Shown: positions 50,291-61,675 of the stretch, piece by piece | Numbering within the stretch: position 1 is the first letter of the stretch | Layout: each line of letters opens with the position of its first letter | NCBI GenBank assembly: GCA_032717465.1 | Contig: CM064713.1 | Location: 14,456,203 to 14,520,202, forward strand | Origin: Coenobita brevimanus | Taxonomy: Eukaryota > Arthropoda > Malacostraca > Decapoda > Coenobitidae | Direction: 5' to 3' | Length of the DNA stretch: 64,000 nucleotides | Translations under genes and position numbers: made by a program | The notes under the pieces: generated by a model | What the model was told of the DNA's origin: nothing | The model's database searches: none | The model's input: only the letters and a program-made list of their open reading frames with translations

Positions 50291-51897
50291 AATAGATAGA
50301 TAGATAGATTATTTTTTTCTTTCTCTAAGTTCCCATTTTTTTTTTCTCTCTCTCTAAATAGATTTTGATTTTATATTTGCAGTTATCTAACCTCTCTGGT
50401 ACAAAGAAGAGAAGAGTGGGCGATCGCTTTCCGAGCTGGTGCGATGTTGCGGGGGCATCACACCAATAACTATGCAGAATCAACAATCTGCATAATTAAG
50501 GATATTGTCCTCAATAGGTATGGATTAACTAACTCCTAATAAAACAGGGTTTCTTATTTGGCATTATATTTTGACTTATGTCTTCCAAATTGTATACAAG
50601 TACTCCTCGACTGATGATGGGGTTTAGGACTGAGACATCCATCATAAGTTGAAGCAGTCATGAATAATAATGAATTTTTGTACTGCATGTGAATAATGCA
50701 AGAAAATATTAATGGAATCTCCCAATATATTTGAATAAACTCTGATAACACTCAAACAGTGAGACTACATATGATATTATCACCATCGTAATTTCGAATC
50801 CTTCACAAGTCGAAGCATCGTAAAATGAGGAGTGCCTGTACATTCTTGTTTTAAGCATTCAGACCTACACTGTATTATTCATATTATGGTTTTTACTATT
50901 ATTTCAGATGCAAGGCCTACAACACTGCGCAGCTGCTGGTCTTCATGGTGGAGATCTTCGACTGCTACATGAGACAGCGGTTGGTGGACGTAGCACTGCG
51001 CCGACGACGGGTGAAGTCCATTACTGTCGACAAGGTAGCAGTTGATGCAGTAAAATCCGTTGGTGGAGGTCTATACTCTGTGCAAAGCCAGTCTGATCAA
51101 ACACAGGTGTATGAAGTTGACCTCTCCATTGGCATGTGCACGTGTGTGAAAGGACAAAATGGGGCCATCTGTAAACATCAGATTGCATGTGCAGACTATG
51201 GCATGACAGCAGTGTCCCAAATCTTTGTATTGACCAGCAGTGGTTGGCAGCCTTAGCCGTTGGCACAGAAAATGCCCCTAAGGAGAGTTTCTTTAAAGGT
51301 TTGACTGAGGTAGAAGAAAATGAAAATGAAAGCAATGGAGGAAATGGGACAGATGTAAAGATGGAAACAGATGCAAGGATGGAAACAGATGCAAGGATGG
51401 AAACAGATTCAAGGATGGAAACCGATGGAAGAGAGTCTGGAAATATTGCTGAAGACACTGTTGACCTAACTGCTGAATCAAAAGTAGTAGCAGAGGAGCT
51501 AATTGAAACAACTGCTCGGTATAGAAATTTAGAAACTCGAGTGGCTCTGCAAAGATTCCTTCAGAGAATACGTTCAGTTAAAACTGCAAATCAGCTGAAC
51601 ACCTTGCTGAACTGTGCAGGCTCATCGGTGAAGTATGGTGGAGCTGGTCATGGGAAGATTCCTTTGCCAACCAACTTCCATAGTAAGAAGGTCCCCAGGA
51701 ATGCCAAGAGGAGCAGCCCCCCTCAGTAAAGGACGTCGACCATCAGCAGCTCTGTCATCGAAGCCAAAGCGTCCCCACAACCTTGCTCATAATGTAGAGT
51801 GCAACGTTGCAAATGCAAAGTCGCATGGCAGCAGTCATTGAACCAGAGGGCAGCTGAAGCAGGTTGCTGCTAAAATGTTCACATAATGTAGTGTTTT

Positions 51898-53290
51898 GTG
51901 CCAGTCTGTGATATTGTTTTCTTGTACTTTCCAAAACATCCACAACAACACCACAACACTCTTGAACTTCCTCATTCGTTTGTCTCTCCGTGTAACTCCA
52001 CATGCTCTTCTCAGGTAACTTCATTCCCACCGATCGCACTCTCGATTTGTGTCCCTCTAGCAAGATCCAAGCTTCACTTCCATACATTAGAGTGGGATTC
52101 AGAGTACTATCATGCAATGACTTCTTCACTTACATGCTCACGCCCTATTCTTTGTCACTGCCCTCAGTGTGCCTTGCAACACTCTTTTTCTGCTGCATGC
52201 TTTCTCGCACTTCATCCTCTAAACTTTGATCTTTGTTCATCACACTACTGAAGGTTCTCAGATTCTCCATTTCCTGACCATTCAACCTCACTAGGCATTT
52301 TGTGGCATCGCGCCTTTCAAAAACAATAACTTTACTTTTTGTTACATTCACTTTCAATTTTCTTCTTTTCACAAACACTTCCAAACTCATTCACAGAACC
52401 CTACAGCTCCCATTCATTTTCTCTTAAAACTGTGTCATCAGCAAACAACAGTACAGGCAGTTTCCACACTGCCCTCCTGCACTAGGGACATTCCAACATC
52501 CACTGCTCTACCATATATTTCTTTTATCACACTATCCATGTATATGCTGAACAACCACGGAGACATGACACACCCCTACCTCAGTCCAACACTCAGATAA
52601 AAGAACTTGCTCAGTTGATTTTCCACCACACTGCCACCTTAGCACCTTGATACATACTCTTAACAGCATTCAGCAATTTCCCATCTACTTCATATATTCT
52701 TAACTCCTTCCACATTCCTTGTCAGCTGTCTACTCTGTCATATGCTTTCTCCGGGTCCATGAAGGTTGCATACAACTTCTTTCCCCTCTCAAAATACTTC
52801 TCTACTATGCACCTAACTGAGAATATATGGTCAGCACACCCCCTCCCCTTTCTGAAGCCTCCCTGTTCTTCTGCTAATCCCTCGGGTTATCTCCCTGAGA
52901 TAGGCCATTACCCCATCCCCTGTACACTCCCGTATCAGACCTTCTCATTCATCATCCACACATACATAATCAATCATTGCCTTATGTTCAGTCATCTCAT
53001 CTCTCGTTCATCTTATACTTCTCCATGTATACTGATGGATCAGCCTGTGCCTGAAAAGGGTATTGGTGATCACCTAGCCCTTCCCAGCACACACTTCCAT
53101 CAAGGCACTACCATTCCCATCCATTTTAGTGGGTATACCCCACTGACTAACCACTATCTATTCTTGTATTCCCCACTTAACCATTCATATCACCAATCAA
53201 AAACACTCTCATTTTTATCAGACCTGTCCAGTTATGCTTCTACATTCTCCCAGAACTCGGCTTTCACTCCAAACATTTACTTAAATATTA
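51898..53290 (-). pseudogene. Older RTE-like LINE fragment
   Basis: On the minus strand, scattered pieces of the same family appear: an endonuclease remnant with ITNTLFRHRLIHQYTWRS near 53,050, EEQGGFRKGRGCADHIFSV near 52,850, LYATFMDPEKAYDRV near 52,750, KLKVNVTKSKVIVFER near 52,340 and TLMYGSEAWILLEGHKSRVRS near 52,070. It is clearly more diverged than the other two copies and has a large deletion between endonuclease and RT. It lies just after the MULE transposase stop. Confidence 0.75.
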
Positions 53291-54717
53291 TTTTATTGCA
53301 GTTTGTTTCGGATTTCAATAAATTTATAAAAAATTGAAAATAAACATTCACTTAAATATTATTTTACTGCAGTTTGTTTCTTTTAGATTTCACTACTGTA
53401 GAAATTTCAGTCTTAGCTCAGTATTAAGTACACTACTCTAGCCCCCCAAAAGCTAGACTGTACAGTACCGTAGTATACTTGTATACAAATTGTGGTTTTT
53501 GCTAATCTTAAATTTTACCACAAATCCACTCTAGCTTTAAAAAGGTATTCTGTATAGTACTGTAATAATAACTCCCTTATGCTTAAACAAAATGTGGACG
53601 ATATAATTTTGACGACACAAATTTCTATGCATAATTTCATGGTTACATTTTGCTCTTGACAACTGTGAGCTGGTATATACGTTGTGTTCTACCCATACTA
53701 TTGTTAGCTCTGGCTGTAATTAATACTGTATCTATTATCAATCCATAATCTTATGTTGAAAACGAGGTGTGAATTGAAGTGTCATCCATATTTTGTTAAA
53801 GCATATGGGAATAACTAATAAATTTATGCATAAATTCCAGTCTAGCTCAGCTCAGTAATAAGTCTAGTCTAGCTCCCAAAAAGATATTCTGTACTGTTAT
53901 AATAGCTAAGAAAAATAAATACTCAATGAAATAATCACTTTTTATTCCATTGTACACAATGAATGGCAAGTAAAAACCAGGTAAGGTAAAGAGATCTTGA
54001 AGGCAAAAGGTAATCAAACAGCATCCACCTTACAAAGGCCATTTTTGACGTTGTGTTATTTTACGAGTACAACAGCTTGTACAGTACCTTGAAAAGCAGC
54101 CTTACACAGCTTAGTCACTGATGGGATGAGCTTAGTAAGTTACTATATTGGCACAGTAGGCTAATTTTGATCACCAAACAAAACAGCCCTATAGGTTTAC
54201 TTGAGGACACAGTATTAATAAGCTCTCTCTAAATAATTTAATGAATGGAGCTTATACTGTAGCATAGAAATAATCACTATTCCACTGAACACAATGAATG
54301 AGAAGTAAAAATTGGGTAAGGTAAGGAGATTTTGGGGGCAAAAGGTAATCACAGTATCCACCATTTAAAGGTAATTTTTGACGTTGTGTTATTTTACAAC
54401 AGCTTGTACAGTACCTTGAAAAACAACCTTACAAAGCTTAGTTACTGATAGGATGAGCTTAGAGAGTTACTATATTTGGCACAGTAGGCTAATTTTGATC
54501 AAAACAAAACTGCCCTATAGGTTTACTTGAGGACACATTAGCTCTCTCTAAATAATTTAATAAATGGAGCTTATACTGTATCCGTGTAAATAGCACACTG
54601 TTTCAATTATGATTCCTTTTCATGACCTAGTAATGGCCAGTATACTGCCTTCAATACAATGGACAGTAATAAACCTTATTACCTAATGTGGTATGTCCAT
54701 AATACGTAGTGTAGGCC

Positions 54718-54756
<39 letters not shown>

Positions 54757-54811
54757 AAGCTATAATTTTAAGACTATTGTACTATGAATTATATCAAAAT
54801 ATAATTAAATT
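53291..54811. repeat. MULE right internal region with tandem duplications
   Basis: AT-rich and non-coding. A duplication of about 330 bp occupies about 53,930-54,262 and 54,268-54,585, sharing TTTTTGACGTTGTGTTATTT, CAGCTTGTACAGTACCTTG and CCCTATAGGTTTACTTGAGG. Shorter duplications lie at 53,271-53,320 / 53,343-53,390 and around 53,420 / 53,840. A (CT)n tract is at 54,721-54,752. Confidence 0.8.
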
Positions 54812-55325
54812 GGTGAAATTTGTCTCAAAGTAGATGGATTGTTGTTGTCTGTAGTTTGTATGCCACTTATAGGTCACATACCATCAGCTTTAACATCTTA
54901 TATATTGTTCGATTCATCCCATCAGCTATCAACAATATTTTTATGTCATTAAACTGTAAATAATAACGTTTACACCTATACTATTTAGCCACATATGCGA
55001 TCGAAATATATATTTTTAAAGTTAGTATCGACTTTGTGACTTTGTGAGCCACTGTGCAATATTACCAAATACGACAAGTCAATAAAAGCTAATATATTTC
55101 ATGATGCATCTCATCTGAAAATAACAAAGTTGTTAAATTAGTGTTCAACAATTAATCCATATGTTTGACTAAAATAAATACATCATATAAGCCGTGAATT
55201 GCATAAATTCATAGTAAACTTTAAGACCTTAGCTGGCAATAATGTCTATGACGTCATCATTTAGCTCCTCGCGCTCTGATTGGTTCTAATTTCTCCCTAT
55301 GTATATACCCTTCCAGAGTTGGGAA
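54812..55325 (-). repeat. MULE right terminal inverted repeat
   Basis: Reverse complement of 34,772-35,297 with small indels. The outer edge is CCAGAGTTGGGAAA, followed by TATGCGGCC outside. Confidence 0.88.
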
Positions 55326-55335
55326 ATATGCGGCC

Positions 55336-56110
55336 CGGCTACTGGCCATGGCCTGGGGAAGGGAGCGGCTACAGGCCGACTCAAGGGTACCTTCAGAGCG
55401 GCTACAGTCCGTCTCCTGACGAAGGGTGGAGCGGCTACCGGCCGTCTCCTTGTTACCTCCGGAGCAGCTGCAGGCCATCTCCTGTAGGAGGGTCGAGCGG
55501 CTACAGGCTGTCTCTTGAGGGGCACCTTCAGAGCGGCTACTGGCCGTCTCCTCGTTACCTTGGAAGCAGCTGCAGGCCGTCTCCTGTAGCAGGGTCGAGC
55601 GGATACTGGCCGTCTCTTGAGGGGCATCTTCTAAGCAGCTACCGACCATCTGCTGACAAAGGCAGGAGCGGCTACCAGCCGTCTGCTCGTTACCTCCAGA
55701 GCGGCTGCAGGCCATCCCCTGTAGGAGGGTTGAGCAGCTACCGGCTGTCTCATTTAGGGCACCTTCAGAGCGGCTTCTGGCCGTCTCCTGATGAAGGAGG
55801 GAGCGGCTACCAGTTGCCCCCTTTTTACCTCCAGAGCGACTGCAGGCCATCTCCTGTAGAAGGGTTGAGCGGCTACCAGCTGTCTCAGAGGTGCTGACTG
55901 AAGCCAGTGTAATAGCTCCACCCCGTGTTTGTCGGTGGTCAGCTTGCCTAGAAGGTAGTCTCACTTTCCTGCTACGGTGGCAGCAGGCGAGCTCTGAGTC
56001 ATAGGGGCATGCGACCCGGGTGGAATTATGTCCCTGTCACCTGAAGTCAAGTCGCACTGTATTTGCCCCTCCATAGGCTCCTTCTGGGAGTGTTGAGCTG
56101 CCCACTGTGA
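55336..56110. repeat. Minisatellite block R1 (about 33-bp units)
   Basis: 55,345-55,890 consists of about 16 degenerate units of AGCGGCTACYGGCCGTCTCC plus about 13 variable bases. A higher-order pattern of three to four units repeats ..GTTACCTCC.., ..TGTAGGAGGGT.. and ..GGGCACCTTC... Both strands read open for about 200 codons, an effect of the 33-bp period and not good evidence of a protein. The unique part 55,890-56,110 (AGCTCCACCCCGTG, GAGTCATAGGGGCATGCG) matches 61,450-61,670. Confidence 0.85.
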
Positions 56111-56653
56111 GACTGCACCGCATTTTACCACCGTCTTCTGGGAGAAAGTCACGTCCCTGTGACTGGAAGTTGTAAACTTTGGTGTCTTAGGTGTGGTAGC
56201 CTGGCTATAGGTGTTGGAGGAGGGCCTGCCAGGCTGTGGTGGCAGGATTCTCATCTTCCTGAGCGTCACAGGTGATGAAGAGGGTGAATGGGTGGGTGGA
56301 GGAGTGGAGGAGTCGTAGGAGGTGGAGGGATCCACAGACTCAATGGTTTCGTCCGAAGGGTGGCACCCATACGGCTCGGCGAATCCTCATGGTGGTAGGT
56401 GCTGTCTTCTGTGCAGGGCTGTGCTGAGTGCTGGAGATGACGACAAGTGTGGGGTTTTATGCCAGAGTGATGCAGCGCGAAGTCTCTGGGGACTGTAGGT
56501 GGCTGGGATTTGGGCCTGGCATAGCATGAACGTGAGATGATTTAGGGAAGGAGAGGGAGTGTGATTTTGCGGCAAGGTGGGTGGGGTGGGAGTGTCGGTG
56601 TGTCAAGTGGGTGGGTGGGAGAGGCGGCCGGAGTGTGTGATTGTTGTTTTAAC
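56111..56653 (-). other. Low-complexity DNA, possible Pro/Ser-rich remnant
   Basis: On the minus strand a Pro/Ser/Thr-rich frame (55,961-56,335) and a short one at 56,387-56,575 continue the compositional bias of 57.4-58.9 kb across the piggyBac insertion. I see no domain. It may be the degraded 3' part of the Gag-like element at 58,952-59,657. Confidence 0.35.
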
Positions 56654-57425
56654 CCATGGCGTCCCGTCGACGTTCTTTAACGTCCACACGTTTTGTCCCT
56701 GCCAATCCCATCGACGTACATAAACGTGAATCAGTTGCAAGGTCCCTAATTTGCACAATTTTCAATTTTTGCGAGTGATTTTTGGTACTTATACATGTGA
56801 CACCTTCCTCTACAAGATGCCAGGCAGGGACAATGCCTCACCCAGCATAACCTCCTCCCCCCCCCTGCATGCCATTGTCTCAGCAATTCACCTGTTATCA
56901 GTGACCTGGCCAGTAAAGCCATGTCATGCCACGGTACGAAATTCAGGGCCACAGTGATTCCCCAATCAATGACAATGTGGAGGACAAACTTTACATAGCA
57001 TTAGAGGAAGAAACAGTCAGAAATGATGATCGGGTAATGTGGCAAAAAAAGGTCAGGTATGGTGATGAGTTAGTGAGTGAAACAATGCTTATAATGCCTG
57101 TATTACTTCTTGAAAACCAATATACTCTTGTACTACATATAAATTCATACCAAGTAAATAAATAAATACCGTTTATGAGTGGTGTGAAATAGTTATCCTC
57201 CCATAGAACTCGTTTTCTTTGGTGCCAGCCTGTTAGAAAACCCAGTAAGGTAAGGAGGCACTCCTACCTGTATCGAGTATTTTAAACCTCAGGTGAGCGA
57301 TTTCTCTATGAATTTTCGATGTTTATCACCAAAAGTGGAGGCTTGAGCCAAAAAAAAAAAAAAATTCCAAAAATGGTCGGGATTGGGGGGAGTCATTGGT
57401 GGAAAAGTGGTCGGGATGGGGCGGG
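56654..57425. mobile_element. piggyBac MITE 3
   Basis: TTAA at 56,650-56,653 precedes CCCATGGCGTCCCGTCGACG. The other end reads GGTCGGGATGGGGCGGG followed by TTTAG, a mutated TTAA. Internal CGTACATAAACGTGAATCAG and TTGCAAGGTCCCTAATTTGC match the subterminal repeats of piggyBac 1 in reverse orientation. 772 bp, no transposase. Confidence 0.78.
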
Positions 57426-58860
57426 TTTAGGGTGGGAGTGGGCAGTGATGTGGGTGTGCGGTGTCGGCGTGTGTGTGAGGGTGGTCATGAGGTGGTAGGA
57501 GTCGGGGTGGCACGGTGTGTTGGGTGGGGTGCAGGCCTAGTGGGTGATGGTGTAGTGGGTGCGTGGGCAGGCAGGTGGAGTCAGGTGTGGGGGATGGGGC
57601 AGGCGGGGGCGAGGGGGCAGGAGAGAGAGATGGATGGTGTGGGTCGGGGGCGTTAGCAGACGATGGTTGGGGTGGAGGTGTGGGCGTGTTGGTGGGGCAC
57701 ATGGTGTTGGGGGTGGGGGATGGGGTGGCTGGTGGTGAAGGGGTGAGGGAGAGGTCCAGGCTTGGCGGTGCTGGTGAAGCTTCAGGTGAGGTGGCATGGC
57801 GGAGGGTGAGGTTGAGGTGGCAGGGAAGGGGGAGGGGGAGAGAGACGGTGAGGGGGAAATGTAGCAGTCATATAAGTTAGAGGGAGGGTTGGTGGCAGTG
57901 GCTGGCAGCGGGAAAGGTGGGGTTGGGGTTAGGGAGGTGTTGGTGTGTCTTGCGGGCGGGCGTGAAAGGCGGCCAGAGCGGTTGATGGCTGGTTTTAAGG
58001 TGGGAGTGGGTGGTGAGGTGGGTGTGCGGCCCTTTGGTGCTTTGGCTGCATATGGTGCGATGGTGGAGGTGGTGCGCCGGGGTGGGGTAGGTGCAAGCGG
58101 TGCTCTGGTGGTAGGCGTGGGTGAGGTAGTGGGGCTTGAGGTGGGTGGTGTGTGGGGGCGTGAGGGTGCTCTGGTACTGAAGGTTGGTAGTGGTGGTGAG
58201 TTGGCAGGTGAGGTGGCATTAGGCACAGAGGGTGAAAGGGCTGGAGGTGAGGCGGTGGGAGGCTGGCTGTGGAAGAGAATTTGTGGCGGTGATGAGGCGG
58301 TGGTGGCGTGAGGTGTGGATGGTGAGGAGGGAGAGAGGTCTTGTGGTGCCATCCCAGTGTTTGGTAGCGGGGTGGCTTGGGTGGTGGTAGGGTTCTGTGC
58401 TCGCGGTGTGGGGTGGGTGGTGGGTGCAAAGCGAGAGGATGGCGTGGGTGTAGGGGTGGTGGTGGGCAGTGTACGGTGCTGGAACTGTGGTGGCTGGGTC
58501 GGGGGTGGTTGTATTGGTGGTGGTGGTGGGGTGGCAGGAGCTGAGGTGTGGGGTGTGGTGGGTGGGGGTGAGAGGGTGCTCCAGTACTGGGGGTGGGTAG
58601 AGGTGGTGAGGTGGCAGGTGAGGTGGTGGCAGGGGGCTAAGGTCGTGGTGGAGTGGCGGGTGATAAAGTGCAGATGGCGGGTGGCGAGGCATCTGGTGAG
58701 GTTATTGGGGATGAACTGGGGGTCCGTGGGGATGGTGAGGTTGAGGGTGGGGTAGGGGAGGTGAACAAGAAAGAGGAGGTGGGGGAGGATGGGTCAGAGA
58801 AAGAGAAGAGTAAAAGAGAAGAGATAGAGGGAGGAGAGTGAAAGGAAACGTGCTGTTTCC
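57426..58860. repeat. G/T-rich strand-asymmetric tract
   Basis: About 1.4 kb in which the plus strand is overwhelmingly G and T, with many GGGTGGG, GGTGGTGG and GGGGTGGG runs. The complementary strand reads as long Pro/Thr/His-rich open frames (for example 57,537-58,352), which this composition alone would produce because stop codons become rare. It could be a degenerate proline-rich Gag tail. It has high G-quadruplex potential. Confidence 0.75.
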
Positions 58861-58951
58861 CCCTGTCGTAGACTGGGGGGGAATGCGAGGTGGCCCCCGC
58901 TAGGATTGGGCGGTGCAGGGGCGGTGGTGGCTGCCTTCTGTGCTTTTTCCT

Positions 58952-59657
58952 TCAGTTTTTGTTTCCCTTAAGCTTGGGGCAATTGGCGTGTAGCTGGGGC
59001 GGCTTGTAGGCACCCTCAGGTCGTTCGGCTGCATCAGCAGCTTTCAGCTGCTTGCGGATGTCATGAATGGGGCATTCGTGGCTGCAAGCAGAAAATTCCC
59101 ACAGGTCAATCGCGATGATGTCCGTGGGAAACCGATCGATTGCGCCGATGTGTTGAGGGGTGGAGTGGATTGCTAGAAGGCACCTCATTACTTGGGTATC
59201 TTTGTTCAGGTCTCCCGCAGGGTCCTGGAGGATAAAATGTTTTTTGATGAAACTGGGAAAGATCATTGATAAGTGTGTGAAACATGAGTTGTTCCCTGGT
59301 TTCGTCATCTGCCTCCAGGTAGGCAGCAGTGACCAGGCGTCTGGCCTGGATTAAAGCGTCATTCAAATTGCCATCAAAGGTTAGGCTATCCAATTGGAAT
59401 AGCGCCACCATTTTACCTAGTGATGGAATGATGGCCAGAATCACAAGTTTTCTGAAATTCTGCCAGATGAGCCCCGGGACGATCTTGGGTGCAATAGTGG
59501 CTGCCGCTTTGCCCAGCAGCGGGAGTCTAACTGCGATTTTTTGCTTGTCGTCCTCGAACCTGATATCTAGCAAAGGTTTAATAATTGCCAGGTATGTGTG
59601 AACATAATACTGTTCAGGGTCGAATTTAGGCAATTCCACATACAGTTTGGTTGCCAT
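58952..59657 (-). pseudogene. Gag-like protein of an LTR element remnant
   Basis: The minus-strand frame starts MATKLYVELPKFDPEQYY at 59,657. It continues with VRLPLLGKAAATIAP, LNDALIQARRLVTAAYL and EADDETREQLMFHTL, a helical capsid-like pattern as in Ty3/Gypsy Gag. A frameshift near 59,260 shifts it into a second frame with FIKKHFILQDPAGDLNKDTQ and a His/Cys-poor tail ending at 58,952. It lies 65 bp inside a candidate LTR edge (59,722). No protease, RT or integrase follows within the window. Confidence 0.5.
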
Positions 59658-59721
59658 TTTGCTGGTATTTCCTAATTACCTCTCTCGTATGACTGGGTCA
59701 AGAACCACCGCTGTCCACCAG

Positions 59722-60062
59722 TGTAATGCTAGGTGTTTTAGGGTCGGCTTCCCGTCCCTCTAACGCCTAGTGTGTAGCTGGGTTCTCTTTCTAGTCTGGA
59801 GCTTAGACAAATAAGAAAGAGGCAGGACACAAAAGCTCAAGGCAACAACCTTACCTGTGTATTGCTAAATTCTACAGTGGAACGGACAGATGTCACCAAT
59901 ACAGTAATGCTGAACAATTATAATTCTAAGGCTTAGATATTGGGTGTTAGTATCACACAGGATACTACTTAGGACACGATCGGGTACGGTGAATAGCACT
60001 TAGGGCAGGGATACTAAACACTATTATTTTGGGAAAGCCTAGGTTCTGTGTACTGATGGAGT
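59722..60062 (-). repeat. LTR-like direct repeat A
   Basis: It opens TGTAATGCTAGGTGTTTTAG and shares with 62,473-62,895 the segments GTGTAGCTGGGTTCTC, GAGGCAGGACACAAAA, TCAAGGCAACAACCTTAC and GTGTATTGCTAAATTCTAC, at roughly 80-85% identity. On the minus strand it would end in ..GCATTACA right before the Gag-like gene, as a 5' LTR does. Similarity fades beyond 60,062. Confidence 0.65.
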
Positions 60063-60889
60063 TTGTGGCACTATTTTCACTGTTGGCAGGCTAACTGGTT
60101 TGTCGGTCGGGTCATTTGCTCTTGCACTGGGGCCTCCATATGATCTTAATGTGAGGCTGTGTCACTATATGGTAGCGTGTTCACTGAAATAGACCCTTAT
60201 TTCACTGCCTTGCTGTGTTGACTGTTTCACTGTTACCTGACTTATTCCACCTTTCTTTTATATTATTACTGATGCTTTGCGCACTGACTAACCATATTCT
60301 GATAACTCACTGTTCTCCCCTTACTTCACTATGTCATGGACACTGTGCTTTCACTGTCACTCACTGTCAGGACTGGGCTTACTGGCGGTCAGGTACAAGG
60401 GCGGCAGAGACGACTCAGCCTCACTACTGATGGGGTTGAGTTCCACCAGGGGCCTCCATATTCAGGGGTCATGGGATCATGCATAGGGGTGTCCTCTCTC
60501 ATCCGGGGCTGCTGGTGGCGAAAGGTCCTGCACTTTCAGGGCTTGAGGCAGGAGTTGGGCCCTCAGGGCTGGGGCTGAACAGCTGCCTGAACCTCTCGCT
60601 CAGGCGCCTGACGAAGGACGAAGATCTCCTGCATCGGGGTGAAGGGATATCCCGCCTGGGGGTCCTGGGGGCGGTCTGGATGTCCCAGGGGCTGCGGTCT
60701 CCAGCGCTTGGAGACGCCATCAGGAGTGGGCTACGGCGTCAGCCTCCATCAGGATCCGTCAGGTGGGTCCTCTCAGGAACCGGCTGCAGTGAGAAGAGCC
60801 CAGTGGTAGTTACAGGGCCTCTCCAATACTCCTCCAGGCTGGGGTCTCCCTCCGGGTCATACTTTCGTGGACAGGAGTCAGCACCTGAC
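60063..60889. other. Non-coding, no recognisable gene
   Basis: Possibly the remainder of the LTR-like region A and a leader of minisatellite block R2. Open frames such as 60,479-60,922 have no recognisable motif. Confidence 0.4.
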
Positions 60890-61675
60890 AGAGGAGCGGC
60901 AACTGGCCGTCTCCTGCCGTAGGACCTCGCTACTGGCCGTGGCCTTCTAGAGGCACGGCTACTGGCCGTGGCCTGGGGAAGGGAGCGGCTTCAGGCCAAC
61001 TCCAGGGCACCTTCGGAGCGGCTACCGGCAGTCTCCTGATGAAGGCAGGAGCGGCTACTGGCCGTCTCCTCATTACCTCCAGAGTGGCTGCAGGCTGTCT
61101 CTTGTAGGAGGGTCAAGTGGCTACTGGCTATCTCTTGAGGGGCACCTTCAGAGTGGCTACTGGCCGTCTCCTGATGAAGGCGGGAGTGGCTACCAGCCAC
61201 CTCCTCATTACCTCCGGAGTGGCTGCAGGCCGTTTCCTGTAGGGTCGAACGTCTACCGGCTGTCTCGTTTAGGGCACCTTCAGTGTGGCTTCTGGCCGTC
61301 TCCTGACGAAGGCGGGAGTGGCTACAGGCCGTCTCCTCGTTACCTGCAGAGTGGCTACAGGCCGTCTCCTCGTTACCTGCAGAGTGGCTGCAGGCCGTCT
61401 CCTGTAGGAGGGTTAAGTGGCAACCGGTCGTCTAAGGGGTGCTGACTGGAGCTAGAGTAATAGCTCCACCCCGTGGTTGTCGGTGGTCGGCTCGCCCAGA
61501 AGGTAGTCTCGCTTTCCTGCTATGGTTGCGGCGGGCGAGCTCCGAGTCATAGGGGCATGCGGCTCGGGAGGACTTATGTCTCTGTCACCAGGAGTCAAGC
61601 CGCACTGTATTTGCCCCTCCATAGGCTCCTTCTGGGGGTGTTGGGCTGCCCTCTGTGAGACTGCACTGCATTTTA
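60890..61675. repeat. Minisatellite block R2, copy of R1
   Basis: 60,890-61,435 carries the same AGCGGCTACTGGCCGTCTCC units of about 33 bp as R1, with an extra perfect duplication of GTTACCTGCAGAGTGGCT near 61,340-61,390. 61,440-61,675 matches R1's unique side. Orientation is the same as R1. Confidence 0.85.

Larger units (their letters stand above)
35339..51729 (+). pseudogene. MULE transposase gene, six exons, two frameshifts
   Basis: Predicted exons: 35,339-35,593, 35,758-35,945, 43,279-43,722, 43,841-44,171, 50,383-50,517 and 50,908-51,729. All introns are GT-AG and the phases fit, giving about 725 codons. Exons 1-2 encode a WRKY/FLYWCH-like zinc-binding region (CHH...HNHSL). Exon 3 carries VFVDATGCVD (first Asp), exon 4 FMTDNCEVE (second Asp), exon 5 HTNNYAES (catalytic Glu). 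Exon 6 has the SWIM zinc finger CTCVKGQNGAICKH and a METDAR hexapeptide repeat. Frameshifts lie near 35,546 in exon 1 and near 51,230 in exon 6. Introns 2 and 4 are swollen to 7.3 and 6.2 kb by later insertions. It would have cut and pasted the element via its terminal repeats. Confidence 0.85.
34772..55325 (+). mobile_element. 20.5-kb Mutator-like element (MULE) with nested insertions
   Basis: Inverted terminal repeats of about 515-525 bp (34,772-35,297 and 54,812-55,325) bracket a six-exon MULE transposase gene. Removing the recognisable insertions (piggyBac + Tc1, fold-back element, Jockey-like LINE, RTE-like LINE complex, older RTE piece) leaves roughly 7 kb of native element. I find no clear 9-10 bp target duplication: the left side is LINE copy B and the right side is an unrelated minisatellite block. 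So the flanks were rearranged, or the two ends come from different insertions. Confidence 0.8.

Noticed and set aside
55280..55964. Repeat protein with SGYRPSP or SRSTLLQET units
   Set aside because: A 33-bp minisatellite opens frames on both strands at once. No start context, partner domain or conservation favours either reading.
57537..58692. Proline-rich protein genes on the minus strand
   Set aside because: Several overlapping frames are open simultaneously because of C/A-rich composition. I see no domain.
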